Translations under genes and position numbers: made by a program
In this document: positions 14,772 to 24,900 of the stretch, in pieces
Layout: each line of letters begins with the position of its first letter
Numbering within the stretch: the stretch's first letter is position 1
Source: Oscillospiraceae bacterium
GTDB lineage: Bacteria; Bacillota; Clostridia; Oscillospirales; Oscillospiraceae
Assembly: GCA_902774015.1 (NCBI GenBank)
Contig: CACYHB010000010.1
Span: 1 to 49,568 of the forward strand
Length of the DNA: 49,568 nt
Reading direction: 5' to 3'
Notes under the pieces: generated by a model
The model's input: the letters and a program-made list of their open reading frames with translations, nothing else
Databases searched by the model: none
What the model was told of the DNA's origin: nothing

Positions 14772-16115
14772 ATGGACGAGCTGTTAGGCAAAAAAACACC
14801 GCACTCCGCCCCGGCGGAGCAGGCGGTCATCGGCTCCATGCTCATCGACCCGCGCTGCATCCCCGAAGTGCTGGAGCACCTGAAGGCGGATGAATTCTAC
14901 ATCAAGCTCAACCGGGACATTTTTGAGACCATGTTCGCCATGTTCTCCTACGGTCAGACCATCGACCCCGTGACCGTGCTGGATCAGATGAAGGTCCGCG
15001 GCGTGTGGACCGACACCTGCGAGAGCTATGTGGCGGAGGTCATGCGCGTCACGCCCACGGCGGCCAACGTTCTGGAGTATGCCGCCATCGTGCGCGACCG
15101 GGCGCTGCTGCGCCGGCTGGGCGAGGCGGCGGACGAGATCAACAATCTGGTCTATGAGGGCTCCGGCGAGGCGGACACCGCGCTGGAGATCGCCGAGCAG
15201 AAGATTTATGCCCTGCGCAGCGGGCGGAACGTGGGCGGACTGATGCCCGTATCCTCCGTGGTGCAGACCGTGTTCGATCAGCTCAACGAGGCGGCCGGCT
15301 CCGGAAGCAAGATCCCCGGCCTGTCCACCGGCCTGCCCGACCTGGACAACACGATCCTGGGCCTCAACCGCTCCGAGCTGATCCTGGCCGCCGGGCGTCC
15401 CGGCATGGGCAAGACCAGTCTGGGCCTGAACTTTGCCCTGTACGCAGGGCTGAACCTGGGGAAATCCGTGGCCGTCTTCTCTTTGGAGATGAGCCGGGAG
15501 CAGCTGGTCATGCGCCTTCTGTCCCGCGCATCCCTGGTACCGCTGAAAAACTTGCTGACCGGAGAGCTTACGCCCCAGCAGTGGCGGGAGGTCTCCGACG
15601 GCGCCCAGGCGCTGGCCGCGGCGGATATCCGCATCGACGACAATCCCACCCTCTCCGTCTCGGACATGAACGCCCAGTGCCGCAGGCTTTCCAAGCTGGA
15701 TCTGGTGGTCATCGACTACCTGCAGCTGATGCAGTCCTCCGGCAGCGGGCACAGCTGGTCCAACGAGAGCCGCACGCAGGCCGTCAGCGACATCAGCCGC
15801 ATGCTCAAGATCATGGCAAAGGAACTCAACGTGCCCGTGGTCTGCCTGAGCCAGCTGAGCCGAGCCAACGAATCCCGCCAGGACAAGCGCCCGCAGCTGT
15901 CGGACCTGCGCGAATCCGGCGCCATCGAGCAGGATGCGGACGTGGTCATCGGCCTCTACCGTGACGGCTACTATAACCGTGAGAGCGACAACCCCAATCT
16001 GGCTGAGGCCATCGTGCTGAAAAACCGCAAGGGCGCCACCGGTATGGTGGAGCTCAACTGGCTGCCGGAGTACACTTCCTTCAGCTCCGTGGAGCGGCGG
16101 CATGATGATTACTGA
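14772..16115 (+). CDS. dnaB: Replicative DNA helicase DnaB
   Basis: Hexameric 5'-3' helicase of 447 aa that unwinds the replication fork and organises primase and polymerase. N-terminal DnaB domain (about 10-150) opens with PHSxxAEQAVIGSML; the RecA-like domain carries Walker A GRPGMGKT (208-215), the FSLEM motif and the Walker B LDLVVIDYLQL, then SQLSR and the DLRESGAIEQDAD arginine-finger region. Complete; no intein, which some DnaB genes carry. The start at 14772 follows GAAAAGAAAGG. It overlaps tilS by 14 nt. Confidence 0.96.
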   Translation: MDELLGKKTPHSAPAEQAVIGSMLIDPRCIPEVLEHLKADEFYIKLNRDIFETMFAMFSYGQTIDPVTVLDQMKVRGVWTDTCESYVAEVMRVTPTAANVLEYAAIVRDRALLRRLGEAADEINNLVYEGSGEADTALEIAEQKIYALRSGRNVGGLMPVSSVVQTVFDQLNEAAGSGSKIPGLSTGLPDLDNTILGLNRSELILAAGRPGMGKTSLGLNFALYAGLNLGKSVAVFSLEMSREQLVMRLLSRASLVPLKNLLTGELTPQQWREVSDGAQALAAADIRIDDNPTLSVSDMNAQCRRLSKLDLVVIDYLQLMQSSGSGHSWSNESRTQAVSDISRMLKIMAKELNVPVVCLSQLSRANESRQDKRPQLSDLRESGAIEQDADVVIGLYRDGYYNRESDNPNLAEAIVLKNRKGATGMVELNWLPEYTSFSSVERRHDDY

Positions 16116-17448
16116 GGCCGCTCGCGCCCTGCTGCCGCCGGGAAGCCGGGTACTCTGCGCCGTCTCCGGCGGGAGCGACTCCGTCGCGCTTCTGCATCTT
16201 CTCTGGTCCCTGCGGGTACAATGGGGATGGGAAATCTTCGCCGCCCATTACGAGCACGGCCTGCGGGGAGAAGATTCCCTGGCCGACGCCTGCTTTGTGG
16301 AGGATTTCTGCCGCGCGCGGGGCATCCCCTGCATGGTGGAGCACGGGGACGTTTCCGGCTGGGCGAAGGAGCACCGGCAGGGTCTGGAGGAGGCGGCGCG
16401 CACGCTGCGCTACGCTTTTCTGGAGCGCACGGCCGACGCGCTCTCCTGTGACCGGATCGCCACCGCCCACAACGCAGACGACAACGCGGAGACCCTGCTT
16501 CTGAACCTGGTTCGCGGCAGCGGCCTGCGGGGGCTGGGCGGCATCCCGCCCCAACGGGGACGGATCGTGCGCCCGCTGTTGACAGTCTCCCGGGAGGAAA
16601 TCGAAGCCTATCTCCGCGAAAACGGACTCTCCCATGTGGAGGACCGGAGCAACGCGGACGAGACGATTCGCCGCAACCGTCTGCGTCGGACGGTGATGCC
16701 TGTGCTGCGCCAGATGAACCCCGCGCTTCTGCGAGCCTTTTCCGACACCGCCGCCCTTGCGCGGCAGGACGAAGAGTATCTGGACGCGCAGGCAGAGGCT
16801 TTTCTCCGGGAGCATAACCGGGATCAAAGCCTTCCGGTGGAGGAGCTTCTCTCTCTCCACCCGGCGATCTCCTCCAGAGTGGTGAGAAAATGCTGTGATC
16901 ACAGCTTGAGCCGGGAGCATGTGGAGCAGGTCCTCGCGTTCTGCCGCGGAAGCGGGCTGGGCTTTCTGGACCTTCCCGGGCAGCGGCTGCGCCGGGAGCG
17001 GGGGCGGCTGTATTTTGCGCCCGCTGCGCGCGTCCGCTTTCCCGACCGGACGATCCGGCCGGGCGAAACGGTGGAGATCCCGGAGCTGGGACTGCGAGTC
17101 GCCGCGGATCTGGTTGAATACAACCAAAAAATTAATAGCTTGTTCAAGACTTCGTGCATCAAATATGAGAATATACGTGGGAATACGATCCTTGTCACCG
17201 GGCGCCGCCCGGGCGACAGGCTCCGTCCCGCAAAGCGCGGCTGCGGCAAGAGCCTGAAGGCTCTGTTTGCCGAGGCCGGCATGACCGTCGGGGAGAGGGA
17301 CCGCTGTCTCGTGTTCCGGGATGAGGCGGGCATCCTCGCCGTCCATGGCCTGGCTGTGGACGAAAGGGCAGATCCTGCGCCGGGGGACTGCGTCCTGCGG
17401 CTGACGACAGAGACAAGGGAGGATTCTGAGAGTGAAAGAGGCAATTGA
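16102..17448 (+). CDS. tilS: tRNA(Ile)-lysidine synthase
   Basis: 448 aa. Converts C34 of the CAU-anticodon tRNA-Ile to lysidine, changing its codon reading to AUA and its identity to Ile. The ATP-pyrophosphatase P-loop SGGSDS is at 22-27, then AAHYEHGLRG, TAHNADDNAET and the GLRGLGGIPP loop, and the C-terminal TilS domain (VTGRRPGDRLRP...GKSLKALFAE) near 365-400. Two ATG codons stand in tandem at 16102 and 16105; either may be used. Overlaps dnaB at its start and hpt at its end (17 nt), so the block is translationally coupled. tilS-hpt-ftsH is a conserved Firmicutes order. Confidence 0.95.
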   Translation: MMITEAARALLPPGSRVLCAVSGGSDSVALLHLLWSLRVQWGWEIFAAHYEHGLRGEDSLADACFVEDFCRARGIPCMVEHGDVSGWAKEHRQGLEEAARTLRYAFLERTADALSCDRIATAHNADDNAETLLLNLVRGSGLRGLGGIPPQRGRIVRPLLTVSREEIEAYLRENGLSHVEDRSNADETIRRNRLRRTVMPVLRQMNPALLRAFSDTAALARQDEEYLDAQAEAFLREHNRDQSLPVEELLSLHPAISSRVVRKCCDHSLSREHVEQVLAFCRGSGLGFLDLPGQRLRRERGRLYFAPAARVRFPDRTIRPGETVEIPELGLRVAADLVEYNQKINSLFKTSCIKYENIRGNTILVTGRRPGDRLRPAKRGCGKSLKALFAEAGMTVGERDRCLVFRDEAGILAVHGLAVDERADPAPGDCVLRLTTETREDSESERGN

Positions 17449-17965
17449 GCGTGTACTGATCTCCGAGGAGGAGCTGGAAGCGGCCGTCGCAAAGATCGGC
17501 AGGCAAATCTCGGAAGATTATCGGGGGAAAGAGCCGATCTTCGTCGGCGTACTGAAAGGCTGTTTTATCTTCATGGCCGATCTGATGCGCCATGTGGACA
17601 TCGACTGCTCCATGGACTTCATGGCGGTGTCCTCCTACAGCGGCACTACGTCCACGGGCGCAGTGAAGATCAACAAGGACCTGAGCGAGATCATCGAGGG
17701 CCGCCACCTGATCCTGGTGGAGGATATTCTGGATTCGGGCGTAACGCTCAACTATCTGAAGAACTATCTTATGGTGCGCAAGCCCGCCTCCATCGCCGTG
17801 GCTACGCTCATGGATAAGCCCGCCCGCCGCAAGGCCGACATCTACGCGGACTATTCCTGCTTTGAGATCCCCGACGCTTTCGTCGTGGGATACGGCCTGG
17901 ATTACAATGAAAAATACCGGAATCTGCCGTATATCGGCGTGCTGAAACCGGAAATCTACAGTTAA
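17432..17965 (+). CDS. hpt: Hypoxanthine phosphoribosyltransferase
   Basis: 177 aa, purine salvage: hypoxanthine or guanine plus PRPP to IMP or GMP. The PRPP loop VEDILDSGVTL is at 96-106, with the flexible-loop SSYSGTTSTG (67-76) and the C-terminal DKPARRK and VGYGLDYNEKYRNLPYIGVL motifs. Starts at GTG 17432, 10 nt after GGGAGG, within the end of tilS. In B. subtilis the Hpt-TilS pair also regulates ftsH transcription; whether this holds here is unknown. Confidence 0.95.
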   Translation: MKEAIERVLISEEELEAAVAKIGRQISEDYRGKEPIFVGVLKGCFIFMADLMRHVDIDCSMDFMAVSSYSGTTSTGAVKINKDLSEIIEGRHLILVEDILDSGVTLNYLKNYLMVRKPASIAVATLMDKPARRKADIYADYSCFEIPDAFVVGYGLDYNEKYRNLPYIGVLKPEIYS

Positions 17966-17973
17966 TGGATCTG

Positions 17974-18007
17974 CCGGATCCGGCCCGATTCTCCCGGCCT
18001 GATCCGG
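17974..18007 (+). promoter_or_regulatory. Hairpin in the hpt-ftsH gap
   Basis: CCGGATC (17974-17980) pairs with GATCCGG (18001-18007), with further GGCC pairing possible inside. The 143-bp gap holds no clear sigma-A promoter and no T-run, so this may attenuate or process the transcript rather than end it. Confidence 0.35.
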
Positions 18008-18108
18008 AGAGGAAGAAAGAGACTGCGGCCATGAAGTTTTCGCGGCTTTTGCAGAAAGCGCGGAAACGGAGCGGAGCAGGCTTTTTCTGACGAAAAGGAA
18101 GTGTTTGT

Positions 18109-20190
<2,082 letters not shown>

Positions 20191-20196
20191 GTGACC

Positions 20197-20232
20197 AAGG
20201 CTGTGAAAACGATGCTTTCACAGCCTTTTTTT
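20197..20232 (+). terminator. ftsH terminator
   Basis: AAGGCTGTGAAA pairs with TTTCACAGCCTT (loop ACGATGC region), followed by a T-run. Confidence 0.9.
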
Positions 20233-20276
20233 CAGATCGAGATAATCTGCAACTCTTATTTTTCTTTGCCTTTCAC

Positions 20277-20305
20277 TTGAGCAAACGCGGTACTTGTGCT
20301 ATAAT
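20277..20305 (+). promoter_or_regulatory. Promoter of the phosphodiester-glycosidase/Lgt-like unit
   Basis: TTGAGC at 20277-20282, 17-nt spacer, perfect TATAAT at 20300-20305 with TGC just before it (extended -10). About 60 nt before the ATG at 20370. Confidence 0.75.
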
Positions 20306-20369
20306 ATATTGTCCCGCCTTGGATCCTGACCGGCGGCGGGATAAATTATTGCAAAGTGAATGGTTGACA

Positions 20370-22091
20370 ATGAGCTACGAAGAGTTTGATCTTGACGCCA
20401 TCATGGCCGAGTTTGAGGCCGAGACAGCCGGAAAGGGTCCTCAAGGCCCGGCATCCGGCAGCCCTCTCCCGCAGCCGCAGCCGGCTCCTGCGCCTGCCCG
20501 GACGGAAAACAGCCTTCCGGAGGAAGAGCCCTACGAAGAGCCGGAGGAAGCGGATGAAAAGCCGGCCCGCGGTTTTTCGGGTCTCCTGCGGAGAAAGGCG
20601 AAATCCGAAGCGCCGGAAGAGGACGATTACGGGGACGAAGACGACGATGAGGAGCGTCCTGCCCGCCGTTTCCCGGGCTTTCTGCGAAGAAAACCGAGAG
20701 CGGAGGAAGAGGATCCGGACGACTACGAGGAGGAAGACGATGAGGAGCGTCCTGCCCGCCGCGGCTTCCTGAAGAGAAAGCCGCGTCCTGACGCGTATGA
20801 GGAGTCCCCGGAAAACGGGGAGGTCCCTGCGGAGGAAGACGGGGAAAAGCCTGCGCTGCCCGGCTGGGCACGCTTCCTGCTTGGCCTGGTGTTTCTCGCC
20901 CTGTTTGCTCTGGGACTCTGGTGGAGCCTCAACAATCTCCACCCCATGGGCATGACGGCGCTGCCCCGCGCCACGCAGAGTCCTGTGGTCACGGAGGCGC
21001 CCATTGTCACGGAGGCGCCCGCCCCCGCCGTCAATCCGGAGGAGGCCGCGCCGGCCGAGGCGACACCGGAAGTCACGCCGGAGCCGACCCCTGAACCTAC
21101 GCCTGAGCCTGTCCGCTACTACATCCCCGAGGATGCGCTGGTGGCGCCCGCCCCCGACCCGAACGGCTTCGGCTCCGTGCCTGTGGATCAGGCCGCGCAG
21201 ATCCTGGACGTGATCCAGCAGGCGCGCGACAGCGGCCTTCTGCGGGAGGATGAGGAAGTGGTGTTCGACCCGAACGCCAATTTCTACACCGGTCTCTATG
21301 CCGAGGAGATCAAGTATTACATCGACGACTCCATCCTGACCATCCTCTGGAAAGAGGATATTGACGGACGCTGCTGCAGCTTCACGGAGGTCAAAGTGCG
21401 CGACGGATCCCAGTTCCGCCGCAAGCTGGCGGACGACACCTTCGGCTCTTACAACTACTATGTGGCCTCGGAGCTGGCCGCCTCCACCAACTGCGTGGTG
21501 GCCATGAACGCGGACTACTATGCGTTCCGGGACTTCGGCATCGTGGCCTACAACCGGGAGCTTTACCGCTTCAACACCTCCACCTACACCGGCAATTACA
21601 AGAAGTACAACTGCTTTGACACGCTCTTTGTCACCGCCGACGGCGACTTCCTGTACAAGGAGCTGCTGGAGGAGAACACCGAGGACTCCATCCGCCAGTG
21701 GATGGCGGAGAACGACGTGGTCTTCTCCCTGGCCTTCGGGCCCATCCTGGTGCGCGACGGCGTGGCCACGGTCACGGGCTGGTATCCCGCGGGCGAGGTG
21801 AACACTGCCTATTCCCGCGCCGGCATCGGCGTGAAGGATAAGCTGCACTACCTGTTCATGACCGTCAACCACGGCTCCAACGCCGCCAACTGCACGGTCA
21901 ATAAAATGGCCGAGTTCTTTGAGCGCAAGGGCGTCATCACCGCCTACGGCCTGGACGGCGGCCAGACCAGCGAGATCGTCTGGCAGGGCGTGCCCTATAA
22001 TCATGTGGACTGGGCGTCCGAGCGCATCGTCAGCGACATTATTTACTTTGCGTCTGCCGTAGGCAGCACCGGGGAAGGAGGCGGCAATTAA
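20370..22091 (+). CDS. Membrane-anchored phosphodiester glycosidase-like protein with repetitive charged N-terminal tail
   Basis: 573 aa. Residues about 1-165 are cytoplasmic, very acidic/basic and repetitive: a unit of the form (E/K)PARR-F-GFLRRK(P/A)R, separated by runs of E and D, occurs three times. One membrane helix follows (about 168-188, FLLGLVFLALFALGLWW), then a Pro/Thr/Glu linker with TPEPTPEP repeats (about 205-245) and an extracellular domain with the NAGPA/YigE-like pattern: MNADYYAFR, YNRELYRF, VFSLAFGPILVRDG, and GIGVKDKLHYLFMTV then AYGLDGGQTSEIVW. That family removes sugar-phosphodiester caps or acts on wall glycans. No strong Shine-Dalgarno precedes ATG 20370. Its stop overlaps the next start by 1 nt (TAATG). 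Confidence 0.7.
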   Translation: MSYEEFDLDAIMAEFEAETAGKGPQGPASGSPLPQPQPAPAPARTENSLPEEEPYEEPEEADEKPARGFSGLLRRKAKSEAPEEDDYGDEDDDEERPARRFPGFLRRKPRAEEEDPDDYEEEDDEERPARRGFLKRKPRPDAYEESPENGEVPAEEDGEKPALPGWARFLLGLVFLALFALGLWWSLNNLHPMGMTALPRATQSPVVTEAPIVTEAPAPAVNPEEAAPAEATPEVTPEPTPEPTPEPVRYYIPEDALVAPAPDPNGFGSVPVDQAAQILDVIQQARDSGLLREDEEVVFDPNANFYTGLYAEEIKYYIDDSILTILWKEDIDGRCCSFTEVKVRDGSQFRRKLADDTFGSYNYYVASELAASTNCVVAMNADYYAFRDFGIVAYNRELYRFNTSTYTGNYKKYNCFDTLFVTADGDFLYKELLEENTEDSIRQWMAENDVVFSLAFGPILVRDGVATVTGWYPAGEVNTAYSRAGIGVKDKLHYLFMTVNHGSNAANCTVNKMAEFFERKGVITAYGLDGGQTSEIVWQGVPYNHVDWASERIVSDIIYFASAVGSTGEGGGN

Positions 22092-23122
22092 TGGATTACG
22101 TTCTGGATCTTGACTTTGCCGTGTTCCAGATGAGCGCGGTCACCATCGTCGCGGGCATCGTGCTCTGCTTTATCATCACAGCGGCCCTCAACGCCCGCCG
22201 CGGCGGTTCCTTCAGTGCGGTTCTCGGTCTCTCGGCGCTTGGCCTCGTCTTCGGCGTGCTTTTCGCCCGTTTTCTTCACTGGTATTTCAATGCCGAGGCT
22301 TACGGCTCCCTGAAGGTCGCCTTTACCGACTTCAACCGCGGCAGCTTCTGTCTGCAGGGCATGTTCCTCGGCATCTGGCTGGCGGCTTTCCTGGTCAGGA
22401 AAATGCGCCTGACCGACAGCGTCCCCGGCCTGCTGGATGCGGCTGCGCCCGGTGTCTGCCTGCTGGTGGCCCTGATCCGCTTCAGCGCGCTCTTCAACAC
22501 CACCTGCCGCGGCCGTATCACGATCAAGACCGGGCTGTTCCAGCGGCTGCCCTTCGCCGTGGCCAGCACGGACGCGGCCGGCAACGTGACCTACCGCTTC
22601 GCCAGCTTCTTCATCGCCTTCCTTCTGATGCTGGTGGTGACGATCGTGGTGTGGCGCTTCTTCCTGGACGATGAGGAGCGCTGGATGAAGGCGCCCTGCC
22701 CCGGCGAGGGCCATACCATGCGTCTGGCGCTGGTGCTCTACGGCGCGGTGGAGATCATCATGGACTCCACCCGCAACGACTCCCCGCTGATGCACTTCCG
22801 CTTCATCTCCCAGCTCAACAAGTTCTCCGCCTTCATCAGTCTGGCGCAGATCTTCGCGGCGGTGTGCATCCTCTGCGTGCTGATCTACTACAGCCGCATG
22901 TCCATCAAGGCCAACGGCTTCAAGTGGTACCATCCGCTGCTCTGGCTCGCTTTCCTGGTGAGCCTCTTCGGCGTGGGCAAGCTGGGCGAATACAACGTGC
23001 AGCGCTACGCCACCTACCTCAAGTGCTACGCCTGGATGAGCGGCTCCCTGGTGCTGATGGCTGCGACGGCTATCATCGCCTGGAGCACCTGCCTGGAAAC
23101 CGGCGAAGTACACGAAGAATAA
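22091..23122 (+). CDS. Divergent prolipoprotein diacylglyceryl transferase (Lgt)-like membrane protein
   Basis: 343 aa, about seven hydrophobic helices. The layout and segments such as GVLFARFLHWYFN, RGSFCLQGMFLGIWLAAFLVRK and ALIRFSALFNTTCRG align by eye with Lgt regions, but the canonical HGGLxxYGG and GRxGNFxNxE motifs are altered (SFCLQGMF and IRFSALFNTT). So it is probably an Lgt-family paralogue with changed chemistry rather than the housekeeping Lgt. Translationally coupled to the phosphodiester-glycosidase-like gene. A shared role at the cell surface is likely; the substrate is unknown. Confidence 0.6.
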   Translation: MDYVLDLDFAVFQMSAVTIVAGIVLCFIITAALNARRGGSFSAVLGLSALGLVFGVLFARFLHWYFNAEAYGSLKVAFTDFNRGSFCLQGMFLGIWLAAFLVRKMRLTDSVPGLLDAAAPGVCLLVALIRFSALFNTTCRGRITIKTGLFQRLPFAVASTDAAGNVTYRFASFFIAFLLMLVVTIVVWRFFLDDEERWMKAPCPGEGHTMRLALVLYGAVEIIMDSTRNDSPLMHFRFISQLNKFSAFISLAQIFAAVCILCVLIYYSRMSIKANGFKWYHPLLWLAFLVSLFGVGKLGEYNVQRYATYLKCYAWMSGSLVLMAATAIIAWSTCLETGEVHEE

Positions 23123-23136
23123 GCAAAGAATGTATG

Positions 23137-23173
23137 AAAAATGAGCTGTGACAAAAGTCACAGCTCATTTTTT
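23137..23173. terminator. Bidirectional terminator, Lgt-like gene and ridA
   Basis: 16-bp perfect stem, AAAAATGAGCTGTGAC with GTCACAGCTCATTTTT, AAAA loop. A-run on one side and T-run on the other serve both converging units. The core (GAGCTGTGA/TCACAGCTC) is the same as in the terminator at 949-992. Confidence 0.92.
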
Positions 23174-23191
23174 GCTGCGGATACAGGCGCG

Positions 23192-23563
23192 TCAAAGCTC
23201 CGCAATGACCTCGCACTCCAGGAGCACGTCCTTCGGGAGCTTGGCCACCTCCACGCAGGACCGGGCGGGGTAGGGCTCGGTGAAATACTGGGCATAGATA
23301 GCGTTGATCGCGGCGAAATCGCCCATGTGCTGGATGAACACGGTGGTTTTCACCGCCCTGCTCAGATCCGTCCCGGCGGCCTTCAGCAGCTCGGACAGGT
23401 TTTTGAACACCTGATGGGCCTGGGCTTCCAGACCGTTTGCGATCTCTCCCGTCTCGGGGATAATGGGGATCTGGCCGGAGGTAAACACGAGATTGCCCAC
23501 GATCTGGGCCTGGGCGTAGGGGCCGATGGCGGCCGGCGCTTTGTCGGTAGAAACGGTTTTCAT
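23192..23563 (-). CDS. ridA: RidA family enamine/imine deaminase
   Basis: 123 aa, trimeric YjgF/YER057c/UK114 fold. Shows GPYAQA, TSGQIPI, NGLEAQ...VFKNL, and the C-terminal ARSCVEVAKLPKDVLLECEVIA, whose Arg binds the substrate carboxylate. RidA speeds hydrolysis of reactive 2-aminoacrylate and 2-aminocrotonate, the direct products of PLP-dependent serine/threonine dehydratases. It starts 16 nt after the ilvA stop, so enzyme and clean-up factor are made together. Confidence 0.93.
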   Translation of the reverse strand: MKTVSTDKAPAAIGPYAQAQIVGNLVFTSGQIPIIPETGEIANGLEAQAHQVFKNLSELLKAAGTDLSRAVKTTVFIQHMGDFAAINAIYAQYFTEPYPARSCVEVAKLPKDVLLECEVIAEL

Positions 23564-23579
23564 AGAATACTCCTTTCCT

Positions 23580-24788
23580 TTACTCCACTTCCACGGAGTA
23601 GCCCTTCTGGATGAGCCGGTCGATCAGTTCACGGCCGTGCTCCTTGCCGCCCACCTCACAGGAGATATGGACGCTGGTCTCGTTGGGGTTCAGGTTTTCC
23701 CGCAGCTTGTCGTGTTCCACGGCCAGAATGTTGCCGCCGGCGTCGGCGATCACGTGCAGCAGCTGCACAAGGCTGCCCGGCCGGTCGACGATGATGGCGG
23801 TGAACTTGATGCGCCGGTGGCGCGCCACAAGGCCGCGCTCGATGATGGACTGAATAAAGCTCACGTCAATGTTGCCGCCGGAGAGGACGCAGACAACCCG
23901 TTTGCCCTTCACGTCCAGCTTGCCGGAGAGCACCGCCGCGAGAGATGCGGCACCGGATGGCTCCACCACCTGCTTGCAGCGCTCGATCAGCAGGAGGATG
24001 GCGTTTGCGATCTCGCTCTCCGACACGGTGACCACCCCGTCGGCATAGCGATTGATGATGTCCACGGTGATGTCGCCCGGGGCCTTGACGGCGATGCCGT
24101 CGGCGATGGTGGAGGCGGAATCGGCGATCACCAGCTTCTTTTCCCGAAAGCTGCGGGCTATGGGATCGCAGCCCGCTGCCTGCACGCCGTAGACCTGTAC
24201 GCGGGGGTTGATCTGCTTGACGGCCGCCGTGATACCGGCCAGCAGCCCGCCGCCGCCTGCGGGGACGACGATCATGTCCACGTAGGGCAGATCGGAGAGG
24301 ATCTCCAGGCCCAGCGTGCCCTGCCCTGCGATGACCTCCGGATCGTTGTAAGGGTGAAGGAAGGTGGCGCCCTCCTCTTCGCAGATGCGGCAGGCCTCGG
24401 CATAGGCATCGTCAAAGCAGTCGCCCGCCGTGACGACCCTCGCGCCGTAGCCCTCGGTGGCCTGGAGCTTGGCGATGGGTGCGGTGGTGGGCATGACGAT
24501 GGTGGCGGGCACGCCAAGCCGGGAGGCGGCGTAGGCCACGCCCTGGGCGTGATTGCCGGCGGAGGCGGCCACCACGGGGCCGGTCCGCCCCTGCTCCACC
24601 AGAGAGGCGATCTTGTTGCTGGCGCCGCGGATCTTGAAGGAACCGGTCTTCTGCCGGTTTTCGCATTTGAGGTATACCTTTCCGCCGGTCATGGCGGAGA
24701 AGGTGGAGGACAGGTCAAGCTCGGTGTGGTGCAGGATCGGCTTGAGCCGCTCGGCGGCTTTTTCCAGTTCTTGCAGGGAAATGTCCAT
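23580..24788 (-). CDS. ilvA: Threonine ammonia-lyase (with ACT domain)
   Basis: 402 aa PLP enzyme: threonine to 2-oxobutanoate and ammonia, first step to isoleucine or a catabolic step. PLP lysine K52 lies in KTGSFKIRGA; SAGNHAQG, the glycine-rich PAGGGGLLAG phosphate loop and CVLSGGN follow. The end (about 328-402, FTAIIVDRPGSLVQLLHVI...) is one ACT domain, the shape of the shorter 400-residue ilvA/tdcB-type enzyme common in clostridia. The ATG at 24788 has AAGGAGG 9 nt upstream; a 16-residue upstream extension has no such site. It is a unit separate from thrC, since a terminator lies between them. Confidence 0.92.
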   Translation of the reverse strand: MDISLQELEKAAERLKPILHHTELDLSSTFSAMTGGKVYLKCENRQKTGSFKIRGASNKIASLVEQGRTGPVVAASAGNHAQGVAYAASRLGVPATIVMPTTAPIAKLQATEGYGARVVTAGDCFDDAYAEACRICEEEGATFLHPYNDPEVIAGQGTLGLEILSDLPYVDMIVVPAGGGGLLAGITAAVKQINPRVQVYGVQAAGCDPIARSFREKKLVIADSASTIADGIAVKAPGDITVDIINRYADGVVTVSESEIANAILLLIERCKQVVEPSGAASLAAVLSGKLDVKGKRVVCVLSGGNIDVSFIQSIIERGLVARHRRIKFTAIIVDRPGSLVQLLHVIADAGGNILAVEHDKLRENLNPNETSVHISCEVGGKEHGRELIDRLIQKGYSVEVE

Positions 24789-24843
24789 GACAGCGGGCCT
24801 CCTTGACGATCGTTTTACACATACAGTGTAGCTCAACAGTGAA

Positions 24844-24882
24844 CAAAAAGCAAGGCTTCCGGGGAGGAAGCCCTGCTTTTTC
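24844..24882 (-). terminator. thrC terminator
   Basis: AAAAAGCA-GGCTTCC pairs with GGAAGCC-TGCTTTTT, one bulge on each side. On the minus strand it follows the thrC stop by about 20 nt and ends in a T-run. Confidence 0.85.
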
Positions 24883-24900
24883 CGTCAGGCCGCTTCGGCC

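Noticed and set aside
16899-17492. Minus-strand frame over tilS
   Set aside because: Arg/Ser/Pro-rich shadow without a start site; the + strand is a conserved gene.
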